Shown here: positions 10,870 to 19,339 of the stretch, piece after piece
Position numbering within the stretch: position 1 is the stretch's first letter
How the letters are laid out: each line of letters begins with the position of its first letter
Notes under the pieces: model-generated
What the model saw: only the letters and a program-made list of their open reading frames with translations
Told to the model about the DNA's origin: nothing
The model's database searches: none
NCBI GenBank assembly: GCA_020427395.1
Contig: JAGQON010000019.1
Span: 1-64,000 of the forward strand
Source of the DNA: Phycisphaerales bacterium
Lineage (GTDB): Bacteria; Planctomycetota; Phycisphaerae; Phycisphaerales; UBA1924
DNA: 64,000 nucleotides
Direction: 5' to 3'
Position numbers and translations under genes: made by a program

Positions 10870-10900
10870 TATCCGCCACCGTTGACTTTGACTTTCATTT

Positions 10901-10925
10901 CCGCCCCATCTGGGGCGGTTTTTTT
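10901..10925 (+). terminator. Intrinsic terminator of the dockerin-tailed gene
   Basis: A perfect hairpin CCGCCCC-AT-...GGGGCGG at 10901-10918 is followed by seven T. It lies 31 bases past the stop at 10869. Confidence 0.92.
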
Positions 10926-10930
10926 GCATG

Positions 10931-10956
10931 AAAAAACCCGGCAGATGCCGGGCTTT
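10931..10956 (-). terminator. Intrinsic terminator facing the HAF/PEP-CTERM gene
   Basis: A CCCGGC/GCCGGG hairpin at 10937-10952 is preceded by six A on the plus strand, so a minus-strand transcript meets hairpin then TTTTTT. It lies about 160 bases past the stop of the gene ending at 11113, back to back with the plus-strand terminator. Confidence 0.75.
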
Positions 10957-11112
10957 CTATTAGTTGATGGAGCATTCTGTGTTCCTGGCGATAGAGCCAG
11001 GAGCGTAACTGTCGGCAAACAGAGGTCGCATTGTTCGGAATCTGATCATGTGGGACAAGAGATTGATCGTGTAGCGCACACTCACCTATCAATCACCCGC
11101 ACCGTTTGGTCC

Positions 11113-12246
11113 TTAGGCATGAGCGCGGCGGCGACGACTCGACACCAGCAACCCGGTGAAAGCGAGCAGCCCCGCTCCGCCTGGCGCGGGTACCTGAACG
11201 ACGAATGACGTTATCGCAAAGTCAGCGTCATAGCCCCAGCCGGTGAACCAGGTTCCATCGGACGACATGTCGGTTACATACGCAAATGTATAGCCGTCTT
11301 CATACATGACGCCACGAAGGTCCAGATAATCGGAGAAGCGTTGGACTCCGACCCCCTCCTCCCAGATGATGGCGTTCCCAAAGAAGGCGGGGCCGAATCC
11401 CCAGGTGCCGCCCGCGATGAGGGAGCCGTCGGCGTTCATCGCGTTGCCCGCGGTGATGGAGTTCCCACCACCATCGGTGAGGTTGCCCAATCCCTCATAG
11501 ATGTCGGTGACCGTGTTGTAACGCCACAGCTCGGCTGGTTCGAAGAAGCCGCCGTAGGTGATACCGGAAACCCAGGTGCCGTCATTGCTGACCGAGAGGA
11601 CTTCAGCGGCGGCAAAACCGTCGTTGTTGAAGATGAGCTCTTGGGTTCCGTTGACCCAGACCGCACCCTGGCGACCATTGTCGTTGTCCTGCCAGCCAAC
11701 GACAACGGAACCGTCGAAGTTGGTGTTGTTGGCCCGTGAACTGTTCCCTGCGGAGGTTGTACCGAGGTCAATCATGCCGGTGCCGGCTCGCCATTGCACG
11801 GCATGCGCCGAGCCGGGATTGACCCAGCCGAGCCCAACAATGGAAGATCCATCGCCAGAGATGCCCCAGCCTGAGCTGGTCTCGGCGTCGGAGGAGGCGC
11901 CAATGCCACCAAGGCTTGACCACGCACCGGCGCTGATGTCATAGCGGCCCATCTCGTAGAAACCGGTACCGCTATTGAACACAGTACCAGCGACAACGAG
12001 CCCATTGTGCGAGATGGTTGCTTGTCCGCCGATACCATCTCCAGCCACTCGGCCGCCGATGCTCATCACTCCGGCGCTGTCGCTCCACATGAAGTAGTCG
12101 CCTCGAGCTGAGTTATCACCCACAACGATGCCGTTATTGCTGATACTGGTTGATAGGAGACCATCGCCTAGGTTCCAGAACTGCTGGGCATTTGCACCTG
12201 CGGCGTAGGTGGCAACGGCGAATGCGATCACGGTACTCTTAGTCAT
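11113..12246 (-). CDS. HAF-repeat protein with PEP-CTERM-like tail
   Basis: This ~377-residue exported protein has the signal MTKSTVIAFAVATYAAGANAQ from the ATG at 12246; a GTG three bases upstream is in frame. It carries repeated HAF-type blocks: ISNNGIVVGD, ISHNGLVVAGT, ISGDGSSIVGLGW, NFDGSVVVGWQ, VSNDGTWVSG, MNADGSLIAGG, MSSDGTWFTGWG. The C-terminus is VPAPGG, a hydrophobic stretch, SSRRRR and a short AHA extension, a PEP-CTERM-like sorting tail. It belongs to the same repeat class as the protein at 5540-6718. It is probably an extracellular surface protein, and no ligand can be inferred. Confidence 0.85.
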   Translation of the reverse strand: MTKSTVIAFAVATYAAGANAQQFWNLGDGLLSTSISNNGIVVGDNSARGDYFMWSDSAGVMSIGGRVAGDGIGGQATISHNGLVVAGTVFNSGTGFYEMGRYDISAGAWSSLGGIGASSDAETSSGWGISGDGSSIVGLGWVNPGSAHAVQWRAGTGMIDLGTTSAGNSSRANNTNFDGSVVVGWQDNDNGRQGAVWVNGTQELIFNNDGFAAAEVLSVSNDGTWVSGITYGGFFEPAELWRYNTVTDIYEGLGNLTDGGGNSITAGNAMNADGSLIAGGTWGFGPAFFGNAIIWEEGVGVQRFSDYLDLRGVMYEDGYTFAYVTDMSSDGTWFTGWGYDADFAITSFVVQVPAPGGAGLLAFTGLLVSSRRRRAHA

Positions 12247-12426
12247 CACTCGACTCCTCTTGATTCCTGCATTGTGCTCATCCGACGCATTGGCATCACG
12301 TCGTGTATTCAGTCGTGGCGGCCTGCCTTGTACGTCTTTCTCGGGCGAACAGTCCCTGCCCGTGGAGATCGTACTACAACCGAGTATTCACCACAACTTT
12401 CCCCAGAGATAATTGCAGACAATTTT

Positions 12427-12455
12427 TTGCACTGATTCGCTCACTGTGCTATCAT
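12427..12455 (+). promoter_or_regulatory. Sigma70-type promoter for copy B of the ~420-aa family
   Basis: A -35 box TTGCAC at 12427-12432 and a -10 box TATCAT at 12450-12455 are separated by exactly 17 bases, about 40-70 bases upstream of the candidate start codons at 12500 and 12530. This is the best-formed sigma70 promoter seen in the window. Confidence 0.6.
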
Positions 12456-12499
12456 TTCTTCCAGATCCCCAGATTTGAACGATTTTCAGGACATCCGGG

Positions 12500-13768
12500 G
12501 TGTTGACCACCCGCCTTGAGGGCTGCCAAGTGACGCAGGGCACCATCACCGAACCGAAGTTCGACGAGCATTGCCGACGATCGGTCCATGCCATCCGTGG
12601 AGCGTTGCTAGACCTTTATAGAGCTGTTGGTGCCGACCCTGCCAAACCCCAGGATGTCTCACGCCGATACCGGCTCAATAAGAATCTAACCTGGAAAGTC
12701 GCACGCATCATCGGGGCCGAGGATGCCTTCGAGGCGGTGCGGCTTATCCCGGGCCCGGGTGGACTGGACATCCTCCTCGACGCGATGTCACGCGCCGGGG
12801 CACCTCAGGAAAATCTGGGGCGACTTCGGGAAGCGATTGATGAGTTCGATCGCATGATTGAAGTACACACTGGCGACCGCAGCCAGCTTGAACTCGTGCT
12901 TGATAGCATGGGAGCCGGACGCCCGATGGAACTGAGCCGGAAGCTCGCTTTTCGCGGCGAGAGCGGCATCTGGGGTATTCAAGCGGGCGTCCGAGTCACT
13001 GCCCACTTCCTCGCACCAAATGCTGAGCAGCCAGGCGTGCTCGACCTCGCAATGCTGGGTGGGCTGACCCGTGTCAAGCGCCTGCGCGCGGTCGAACGAT
13101 GGCCTATCTTCCAACTCCGCAACTACAACGATGACGGCTCGCCCGACGAGCGACACATCCGACGGGTGGCCATCGAACCCAACAAGCAGTTGAACCCCGA
13201 GGGTGAGCAGAATCCGGATTTGTCCGGAGACCCCTGGCTAATGCGTTCTTTCTGTTCGGGAGCTTTGCCCGACATCTACCCAACCCGTCGGGGCGATGTC
13301 ACGCTCTACGAGATTGGTGATGGCCCAGTTGGTCTCACCGGCGAGTTCTCGTGTTTCTTCGGTTTCGCTGACCCAGCAAGTGTTTCGAGATATCGCGACG
13401 CCTCCAACACGGTCGGCGAGCTGATCTCCTCTGTCTCAGTCCCAGCTGAGGCGCTCCTCTTCGATCTGTTCGTGCATGAGTCACTCACCGAAGTCAACGA
13501 ACCCTCGCTGGCGATGATCGGCACACTCGGCGGTTCCGTGGACACCGTCGGCACCATGCCGCTCCCCATGCCCGAGCGATTCAAAGACCTTGGGCTCGGT
13601 GCCATGATCGACACGCCGCTTGTCGAGCGATACGGCGATGCAGTGAGCGCCGCGATGGCCCAACTCGGCCGAGACGCGTCCCAGTTTCGGTGCTTACGGC
13701 TGGTGATCGATCACCCACCGATGTCCTCACGCGTGATCGTGCGCTACACGCTCCCAGAACGCCCGTAG
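12500..13768 (+). CDS. Uncharacterised ~420-aa protein with HTH-like N-terminus (copy B of a paralogous pair)
   Basis: This is the paralog of the minus-strand protein at 3749-5002. Shared landmarks in order are an HTH-like RYRLNKNLTWKVARIIGAEDAF, an alpha region (IEVHTGDRSQLELVLDSMGAG), FCSGALPD, VGLTGEF, LLFDLFVHESL, and a C-terminal HPPMSSRVIVRYTLPE. It is cytosolic by appearance, with no signal or membrane segment. The start is uncertain: GTG 12500 is the longest form, but GTG 12530 has GAGGG seven bases upstream and is equally credible. A good promoter sits just upstream. I know no characterised relative, and DNA binding is inference only. Confidence 0.8.
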   Translation: MLTTRLEGCQVTQGTITEPKFDEHCRRSVHAIRGALLDLYRAVGADPAKPQDVSRRYRLNKNLTWKVARIIGAEDAFEAVRLIPGPGGLDILLDAMSRAGAPQENLGRLREAIDEFDRMIEVHTGDRSQLELVLDSMGAGRPMELSRKLAFRGESGIWGIQAGVRVTAHFLAPNAEQPGVLDLAMLGGLTRVKRLRAVERWPIFQLRNYNDDGSPDERHIRRVAIEPNKQLNPEGEQNPDLSGDPWLMRSFCSGALPDIYPTRRGDVTLYEIGDGPVGLTGEFSCFFGFADPASVSRYRDASNTVGELISSVSVPAEALLFDLFVHESLTEVNEPSLAMIGTLGGSVDTVGTMPLPMPERFKDLGLGAMIDTPLVERYGDAVSAAMAQLGRDASQFRCLRLVIDHPPMSSRVIVRYTLPERP

Positions 13769-13998
13769 CATCGTCTATCACACCCGGACTTATCTTCCAT
13801 ACCGTGGTCGACGGGTTCACAATGGCCCAACCGCACCGCGGCAGCGAGCCATGTCTGTTGATCAAGTGGCAACAGTCGCAGACACGAGTGCAGGCGAATA
13901 GGTACCGAGGCACTTTTTGTGCGCCGCGAAGTTTTCTGTGCCCAGGCTGCAACCCCGAAGGGACACTCCCATATCACTGTTCACGAAATGGAGTGTAT

Positions 13999-14955
13999 AT
14001 GAACAATCAAGCCCGGCTCATCCCCTCCCCGCTGACGCTCGCCGCCGCCCTGTGCGTCGCCTCGATCAGCGGCACCCTCGTCGCATCCAACCAGAACAAC
14101 CAGCAGATCGAGCAGCGGTACGCTACGGCCAAGACTGTCGCGGCCTCCGAGCCCCTCACTAAGGAGGCCGTCGCCGCCGCCATCGAGCAGTATGTTCGCG
14201 CCCGCTACGCCGGAGATGTGGAGACCGTGAAGTCCCGCGCTCACCACGACATCGCCCGTCGCGCCATCGCCGACAACTACTGGGGACAGCCCAGCAAAGA
14301 GTGGGTCCGCCCATACACCCAGGACCAGCTCGGCTTCTATGGCGATCCGAACGGCCCGCAGCGCATGGACAACCCCGAATCCGGGCGCTGCGACATCGCC
14401 GTCTTCGACATCGAGCAGCAGACCGCCTCTGCGCGTGTGATCATGGAGGATGTCGTCGACTACCTGCACATGATCTATGTCGACGGTCGATGGCTCATCG
14501 GCGACTCGGCCGTCATCATCCTCGACGAGCCGGGCGGGCGCGTTCCAGCCCTGAGTCAACGACACGAGGAGGCCGTCACCAAGGTCTCACGTGACTACTG
14601 CGTCGGCTTCTACCAGACCGACGGCGACAAGGTCCAGTCCACCTGCCACCCCTCGCTCTCGAAGCGCTCCGTCGAACACGCCAAGCTCAGCAACGGCGAA
14701 ACCTTCGACTACCTCTCTCAGATCACCTGGGAAGAGATCAACATCCTTGGGCAGACCTTCAATACCCACTGGGGCTTCGACGACACCGCCCGCTGCGAGA
14801 TCGAGATCTATGAGATCCGCGGCGACATCGCCGCCGCCAAAATGACCGGCAGCGTCTGGTTCGATTACTTCCACCTGATGCGCGTCAATGGTGAGTGGTC
14901 CATCGTCAACATCATGTACGAATCGCTCGATAAGAGCCGCTGGACCGATGTGTAA
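13999..14955 (+). CDS. Exported protein with two NTF2-like (putative lumazine-binding) domains
   Basis: This 318-residue protein starts at the ATG at 13999 with GGAG upstream and has a signal-like N-terminus (MNNQARLIPSPLTLAAALCVASISGTLVA). It then holds two tandem NTF2-like domains. The first, near residues 50-175, runs from AAAIEQYVRARYAGDVETVKS to VDGRWLIGDSAVII. The second, near 190-310, runs from SRDYCVGFYQTDGDKVQSTCHP to NGEWSIVNIMYE. The pattern helix, pocket, antiparallel sheet ending in xxGxWxIxN is that of the putative lumazine-binding branch of the NTF2-like superfamily. The duplication is internal. Ligand and role are unknown. Confidence 0.75.
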   Translation: MNNQARLIPSPLTLAAALCVASISGTLVASNQNNQQIEQRYATAKTVAASEPLTKEAVAAAIEQYVRARYAGDVETVKSRAHHDIARRAIADNYWGQPSKEWVRPYTQDQLGFYGDPNGPQRMDNPESGRCDIAVFDIEQQTASARVIMEDVVDYLHMIYVDGRWLIGDSAVIILDEPGGRVPALSQRHEEAVTKVSRDYCVGFYQTDGDKVQSTCHPSLSKRSVEHAKLSNGETFDYLSQITWEEINILGQTFNTHWGFDDTARCEIEIYEIRGDIAAAKMTGSVWFDYFHLMRVNGEWSIVNIMYESLDKSRWTDV

Positions 14956-15003
14956 GCACACACAACCCACACCCCTTCGCCCGGCCCAAGAGGGAGCCGG
15001 GAG

Positions 15004-15037
15004 AAACCCGGCACGCACCACCCGTCGTGTCGGGTTT
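15004..15037. terminator. Bidirectional hairpin between convergent genes
   Basis: AAACCCGGCACG and CGTGTCGGGTTT pair around a ~10-base loop with one mismatch, giving A and T flanks on both sides. It lies between the plus-strand stop at 14955 and the minus-strand stop at 15040, so it could end both transcripts. Confidence 0.6.
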
Positions 15038-15039
15038 GT

Positions 15040-16530
15040 CTATTCCGTCGGCGGGTAGAGAACCCAGTCGCCGTCGATCGCCTTGCGCTTCGCATCGTTC
15101 ATGGCTTTCAGATCATCGAGCGGGATGAACTCGGGCCATCGGACCAGCTCGCCATCGTCGCCAAGCAGCGCCCTGCCTTGATCGTCATCGCGGTCTGGGC
15201 CGAGTGAGTAGATGAGCGGCCGGCCGTTGATTACCCGAAATCGCAATGCATGATCGCTGAAGCAATCGCGGAAACCTGACTTCGGAAGCTCGCCGCGGAG
15301 TTCATCGATCGATCTTGGATACGCACCAAACATCCGATGGTGCACCTCCAGCAACATGCGCAGCTGGGCCGCGTTGAGCAGCACTTGCGAGTAATACAGG
15401 TTGAACTCGATCGGATCCATCGGTGCGACATACTGAGCGAACGCCATCGTGATGTCGTGATTTGTACTCAACGATCGTCGCTCGAGTATCGGTCGCGAGA
15501 GCGACTCCAGCTTCGCGGGGCTTTGCCCACAAAGCCAAATCAGTGAGCTGTAATAGTCTTCAACAAAGCGCCGCTGCCGATCGATTGGCTGCTGTGCATA
15601 CCGAAGTCCAATCGCGCCGAACACGCACCCAATCCTATCTCGCCACGACCACACGCCTGATCGGTGAAGTAAGAACATACCGAACCGCAGCTCGATGAGT
15701 CGCGCGATTCCGATTGTCCCGAACCGATCCCTGTCGGAATCTTCGCTGAACCAGTCGATCGTGTTCATCGCGATGATTTTCTCAGTTGCCAATGCTTCAA
15801 TCGGGGAAATCAGTCGGTCAGTCTCGTCCATGATCCGAACGATGGTCTGCATCGTGGTCGCATCGATCCCCGACCAATCGATATCAGGATCCAAACAGAG
15901 TGACTTCAACGAACCAACAAATGACGACACAAGCACTCGATCAAACCAGCCCCGTGTTGTGAGACACTGACTCGCAATACCCTGAATCGCGCGGAGATCA
16001 GAGAGCAGACGATCATCATCGCCGAGCACAATCGCGAGGTACGCGTCTGCCCGAAGCAGAATCGAATGTTCGCGCATCGAAGACCAATAAGTCGGCGCTA
16101 TGTCGCTATAGGTCAGCGGTGCCGGACCCACCGGCAAAAGAGTGACCCGGGGATTGAGCGATCTGAACGAATACGACGAAGCACGCAGCGACTCGCCGAC
16201 AATGGGCAACTTCGCGTAGTCACGAACTGATTCGAGCACTTCCGGATGAGCTTGGATGAACGCGACCGTCATTTCCCAATCCGCGAGTTCATCCTCATCT
16301 GCATCACCCCGAGGCGGCATGCTTGACCAATAACGATCATCGTCGCACCACTCACTCAATACACGATCAATCGCGATGATGTGCGCACCCGACCGCTCTC
16401 GTTCAGAATATTGCCCGGTCCATGCATCCCAGCGATCAAGATATGCACCAATCGACTCGCCAACCTCGGGGATAACCTGCGCACTCGAGTGCATCGCGCA
16501 GAACACAAGGATGATGAAGCATCGAATCAT
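15040..16530 (-). CDS. Exported protein of unknown function
   Basis: This 496-residue protein has a short signal peptide (MIRCFIILVFCAMHSSAQ). The rest is helical and rich in Asp, Arg and Trp, without a motif I recognise. The C-terminal ~100 residues (AQLRMLLEVHHRMFGAYPRSIDELRGELP, then LRFRVINGRPLIYSLGPDRDDDQG) read like the C-terminal region of planctomycete proteins in which a residual pseudopilin-like segment is followed by a Ca-loop-like GPDRDDD. By eye the gene has lower GC than its neighbours, and its start at 16530 abuts the methyltransferase gene. It is probably periplasmic. Confidence 0.7.
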   Translation of the reverse strand: MIRCFIILVFCAMHSSAQVIPEVGESIGAYLDRWDAWTGQYSERERSGAHIIAIDRVLSEWCDDDRYWSSMPPRGDADEDELADWEMTVAFIQAHPEVLESVRDYAKLPIVGESLRASSYSFRSLNPRVTLLPVGPAPLTYSDIAPTYWSSMREHSILLRADAYLAIVLGDDDRLLSDLRAIQGIASQCLTTRGWFDRVLVSSFVGSLKSLCLDPDIDWSGIDATTMQTIVRIMDETDRLISPIEALATEKIIAMNTIDWFSEDSDRDRFGTIGIARLIELRFGMFLLHRSGVWSWRDRIGCVFGAIGLRYAQQPIDRQRRFVEDYYSSLIWLCGQSPAKLESLSRPILERRSLSTNHDITMAFAQYVAPMDPIEFNLYYSQVLLNAAQLRMLLEVHHRMFGAYPRSIDELRGELPKSGFRDCFSDHALRFRVINGRPLIYSLGPDRDDDQGRALLGDDGELVRWPEFIPLDDLKAMNDAKRKAIDGDWVLYPPTE

Positions 16531-16548
16531 GCCAAGAGTGTACAGCCA

Positions 16549-17451
16549 TCAGCCATCAGCTTCGAGCACGATTTCCTCAGGCACCCACCCATGGAACCGT
16601 GGCTCCGCGAAGCCCAACCGCTCCTGCATCACCCGCATCGCCTCCTCGTTCTGATCCACCAGCACCGCCGAGCGCCCCTCCCGGTACGCGGCCTCGCCCA
16701 GCGTCCCGCTGCCCGCAAAGAAGTCCAGCACCCGATCGCCCGGGTTGCTGTGCACCCGCACGATCCGCCTGATGATGCCCAGCGGCTTCTGCGTCGGGTA
16801 GCCCGTCTTCTCCCTGCCCGTCGGGCTCACGATGGTGTGCCACCAGCTGTCCGTCGGCGTCTTGCCACGCTCGGCCTTCTCCTTGGACACCAGCCCCGGA
16901 GCCATGTAAGGAATCCGATCGATGTCGTCGTAGCGGAAGGTGTAGCGTTCCGGGTCCTTGGCGTACCACAGGATGTTGTCGTGCTTGGTCGACCACTTCT
17001 TCTTCGAGCGCGCCCCGTAGTCGTACGACCAGATGATCTCGTTGATGAACGAATCACGCCCGAAGATCCCATCGAGCATCACCTTCGCGTAGTGCACTTC
17101 GCGGTAATCAAGATGCAGAAACAAGCTCCCGTGCGCCGTGAGCAGCCGGTGCGCCTGCTCGAGGCGGGGCTCAAGGAAGGCCATGAAGTCGTCGAACCGG
17201 TCGTCGTACGACCTGGTCCCGATCTTCTCCGAGCGATACCGCTGCCCCTTGTACCCCCGCCGATCGCCATCGTCATCGCGGATCGTCCGCAGCTGCGTCC
17301 GCGTCTGGGCCTTGCCCGTGTTGAACGGCGGGTCGATATAGATCAGCTCGAACGACTCGTCCGCAAAGCCCTCGATCACGCGCAGGTTATCGCCGTAGTA
17401 GATATCGATCGTCGGCGAGGGCGTTTCGGGCATGCTCCCAGTGTACGGCAT
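16549..17451 (-). CDS. Beta-class DNA methyltransferase (N6-adenine or N4-cytosine), orphan
   Basis: This ~300-residue amino-methyltransferase has catalytic motif IV YIDPPFNTG at about residues 38-46. The SAM-binding motif I, DFFAGSGTLGEAA, comes near residue 243, so the order IV before I marks the beta class. Conserved TGYPTQKP precedes motif I, and SFINEIIWSYDYG is also typical. No restriction endonuclease or specificity subunit is adjacent, so it looks like an orphan enzyme involved in epigenetic marking rather than restriction. The target site cannot be read from sequence. The start ATG at 17451 could also be the internal Met at 17433. Confidence 0.88.
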   Translation of the reverse strand: MPYTGSMPETPSPTIDIYYGDNLRVIEGFADESFELIYIDPPFNTGKAQTRTQLRTIRDDDGDRRGYKGQRYRSEKIGTRSYDDRFDDFMAFLEPRLEQAHRLLTAHGSLFLHLDYREVHYAKVMLDGIFGRDSFINEIIWSYDYGARSKKKWSTKHDNILWYAKDPERYTFRYDDIDRIPYMAPGLVSKEKAERGKTPTDSWWHTIVSPTGREKTGYPTQKPLGIIRRIVRVHSNPGDRVLDFFAGSGTLGEAAYREGRSAVLVDQNEEAMRVMQERLGFAEPRFHGWVPEEIVLEADG

Positions 17452-17474
17452 ACACCCCGGGCATCAAGCGTGCG

Positions 17475-18389
17475 TCATGGCATCGACACATCGATGACGG
17501 GCGACCACTTGAGCCAGTCCTCATCCGCGCTGTCCGCCAGATCGAAGGCGTGCCCCGTGCTCACCCGCTCGCCGCGCTTCTTCTCGCTCTCGGGCGTCGC
17601 GAACGCGATCGATGCCTGCAGCAACGCATCGAGCGAATCCGCCTCGACGCTCAGTCCCGAGAAGAGCCCGAAATCGAATCCCACGCCCCCGCTCCGCCAG
17701 AATCGGGTGTTCTCGTGCACCAGCGCCGCGTAGCGAGGTTCGATATCGACCGTCACCACCACGCCCGTCGCGTCGTTGCTCAGGTGCGAACTCCGAACCA
17801 CCCCCACCTGCACCTCGCGGTAGAGCACCGGGCTGCCCGTGGACAGGTTGCCCAGCCGCTGCGATCGCAGCGTCAGCCGCAGCGCATCGCTATCCGCCGG
17901 CGCGACGCGCGGCGGATCATCAAGTGCCACGAACGATCGGATCGGGTTGCCGCCCGCATCGCCGGGCTGCAGCGCGATATACCGCGGCCCAACAAGCGTG
18001 TCCAGACCCGCGATCCGCTGCAAGCTCACCTCCGGCCGCACAACCCAGAACCCCGTCCCCTCCACCGCCAGCCCCTCGGCGTCGGGGCGCAGTTCCGCGT
18101 GTACGCTCACCGTTTGAAGATCGCCCGAGAGTGACAGATCACGTACCACACCGACGGTCACGCCGCGGTGGATGATCTCGCTGCCCGGCTCGATGCCCGC
18201 CGCGTCGCTGAACACGATCGTGATCATCGGGCCACGATCACGCATCACCTGCGACCAAAGCAGATAGCCCACCACGCCCAGCGCGAGGACCGGCACGATC
18301 CAGAAGGTCGAGACCCGCCGACGCTTCACCACCGCCGTGGGGATGGCGTCGCTCGTTGAAGTCGCTGGCTTGGGTTCGTTCTCACTCAT
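17475..18389 (-). CDS. pqiB: PqiB/MlaD-family MCE protein with two MCE domains
   Basis: This 304-residue protein has one N-terminal membrane helix (STFWIVPVLALGVVGYLLW) followed by two MCE domains. The first is near residues 50-145 (ITIVFSDAAGIEPGSEIIHRG to LVGPRYIALQPG) and the second near 165-270 (LRLTLRSQRLGNLSTGSPVLY to DFGLFSGLSVEADS). MCE proteins form hexameric periplasmic channels for lipid movement between membranes. E. coli PqiB has three MCE domains and is much longer, so this is a compact form. The ATG overlaps the pqiA stop (ATGA), indicating coupled translation. The open frame upstream of 18389 is only the shadow of pqiA. Confidence 0.85.
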   Translation of the reverse strand: MSENEPKPATSTSDAIPTAVVKRRRVSTFWIVPVLALGVVGYLLWSQVMRDRGPMITIVFSDAAGIEPGSEIIHRGVTVGVVRDLSLSGDLQTVSVHAELRPDAEGLAVEGTGFWVVRPEVSLQRIAGLDTLVGPRYIALQPGDAGGNPIRSFVALDDPPRVAPADSDALRLTLRSQRLGNLSTGSPVLYREVQVGVVRSSHLSNDATGVVVTVDIEPRYAALVHENTRFWRSGGVGFDFGLFSGLSVEADSLDALLQASIAFATPESEKKRGERVSTGHAFDLADSADEDWLKWSPVIDVSMP

Positions 18390-18991
18390 TCGTTCTCTTC
18401 CCAGATCGCGTGCGGATCGAAGGCCGCCGACGCGAGTAAACTCAGGATCACCACCACACCAAAGACCACCACCCCAGCACCGGGTGTCACCTGCACCAGA
18501 TCGCCCAGCTTCACCACCGCGACCAGAATCGCCACCAGCAGCACATCCACCATCCCCCACCGCCCGATCAGCTCGATGAGCCGGTACGCCCGGGCCCGGT
18601 CCTGGCGGGCGATGACCCCCTGCCCGACACACAGCGCGAAGATCAGCCCTAGCTTGGCGATCGGGGCGATGACCGAAAACACCAACACCGCCAGCCCGAC
18701 GAACAGATGCCCCTCGGCCAGCAGGGCCACGGTCCCCGACCAGATGGAGGCCGCCGATGTGTGCCCCAGACGCTCGATCTCCATGACCGGGAGCCAGAGC
18801 GCGAGCGGATAGAGGATCAAGGCCCCCAGCGCCAAGGCAGCCGCCCTGTTCACCGATCGGGGATGGACGCCATGCTTGATGACGGCCCGGCACCTTGAGC
18901 AGCAGGCCACGGAGCTGGAACCGATCGGCGGGATCCGGTGCACCAGCCCGCAGCAGTGGCAGGCCCCGAGATGGTCTGGCTGGCGGTCCAT
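18386..18991 (-). CDS. pqiA: PqiA-family membrane protein, single-module form
   Basis: This 201-residue protein starts with two CxxC pairs (ACHCCGLVHRI and ACCSRCRAVI), like the zinc-ribbon heads of PqiA. It continues with four predicted membrane helices including LALGALILYPLALWLPVMEIERLG, the family hallmark, and IAPIAKLGLIFALC. E. coli PqiA has two such modules and is about twice as long. PqiA is the inner-membrane partner of the MCE protein PqiB, and the ATGA overlap with the next gene supports a joint lipid-transport or envelope-homeostasis role. No PqiC-like lipoprotein is adjacent. Confidence 0.87.
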   Translation of the reverse strand: MDRQPDHLGACHCCGLVHRIPPIGSSSVACCSRCRAVIKHGVHPRSVNRAAALALGALILYPLALWLPVMEIERLGHTSAASIWSGTVALLAEGHLFVGLAVLVFSVIAPIAKLGLIFALCVGQGVIARQDRARAYRLIELIGRWGMVDVLLVAILVAVVKLGDLVQVTPGAGVVVFGVVVILSLLASAAFDPHAIWEENE

Positions 18992-19339
18992 AAGTGTCGC
19001 ACAATCATACGAAGAAGAGCTCGCGACGTTTCAACTGATACCCGATGCGATGGGCTCGGAGAGGGTTTCATACCAGATGCAAGAATCTTGAATCGATCGA
19101 TCCGCGACTTCAAATTCGCGATTTCCGGATCGCTGCACAGGGTTTTGTGGTCAACGAACAATGTGTCGCAACGCATTTGGGCCTGCAAACATCATACTGG
19201 CGGATACAAACTCCGGATTGAGCCGAAACCGATCCGTGATCCGTTTCGAATGAGATTTCGACCGAGGTGTTCTCGGGGACACAAGATGGGACGAGCCGAG
19301 CAGTCAGGCTCAAAGACACAATCGATAAGTATACAGGAT
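18992..19339. other. Intergenic region without a recognisable gene
   Basis: About 350 bases lie between the pqiA start and the candidate structured RNA. The open frames here lack codon-like character. It should hold the pqiA promoter on the minus strand and the RNA promoter on the plus strand. The only plus-strand hint is TATACA at 19330-19335, about seven bases before the first stem, and it has no convincing -35. Confidence 0.5.

Noticed and set aside
10983..11002. Hairpin TCCTGGC/GCCAGGA between the terminators and the HAF gene
   Set aside because: A single 7-bp stem without T-run or conserved partner, too little to call an RNA or a terminator.
16381..17733. Long plus-strand frame antisense to the DNA methyltransferase
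   Set aside because: Arg/His/Val-rich shadow frame opposite conserved DPPF and FAGSGT motifs.
19330..19335. TATACA as a promoter for the structured RNA
   Set aside because: The position is suitable, but no -35-like hexamer stands at 16-18 bases, so it is not listed as a promoter.
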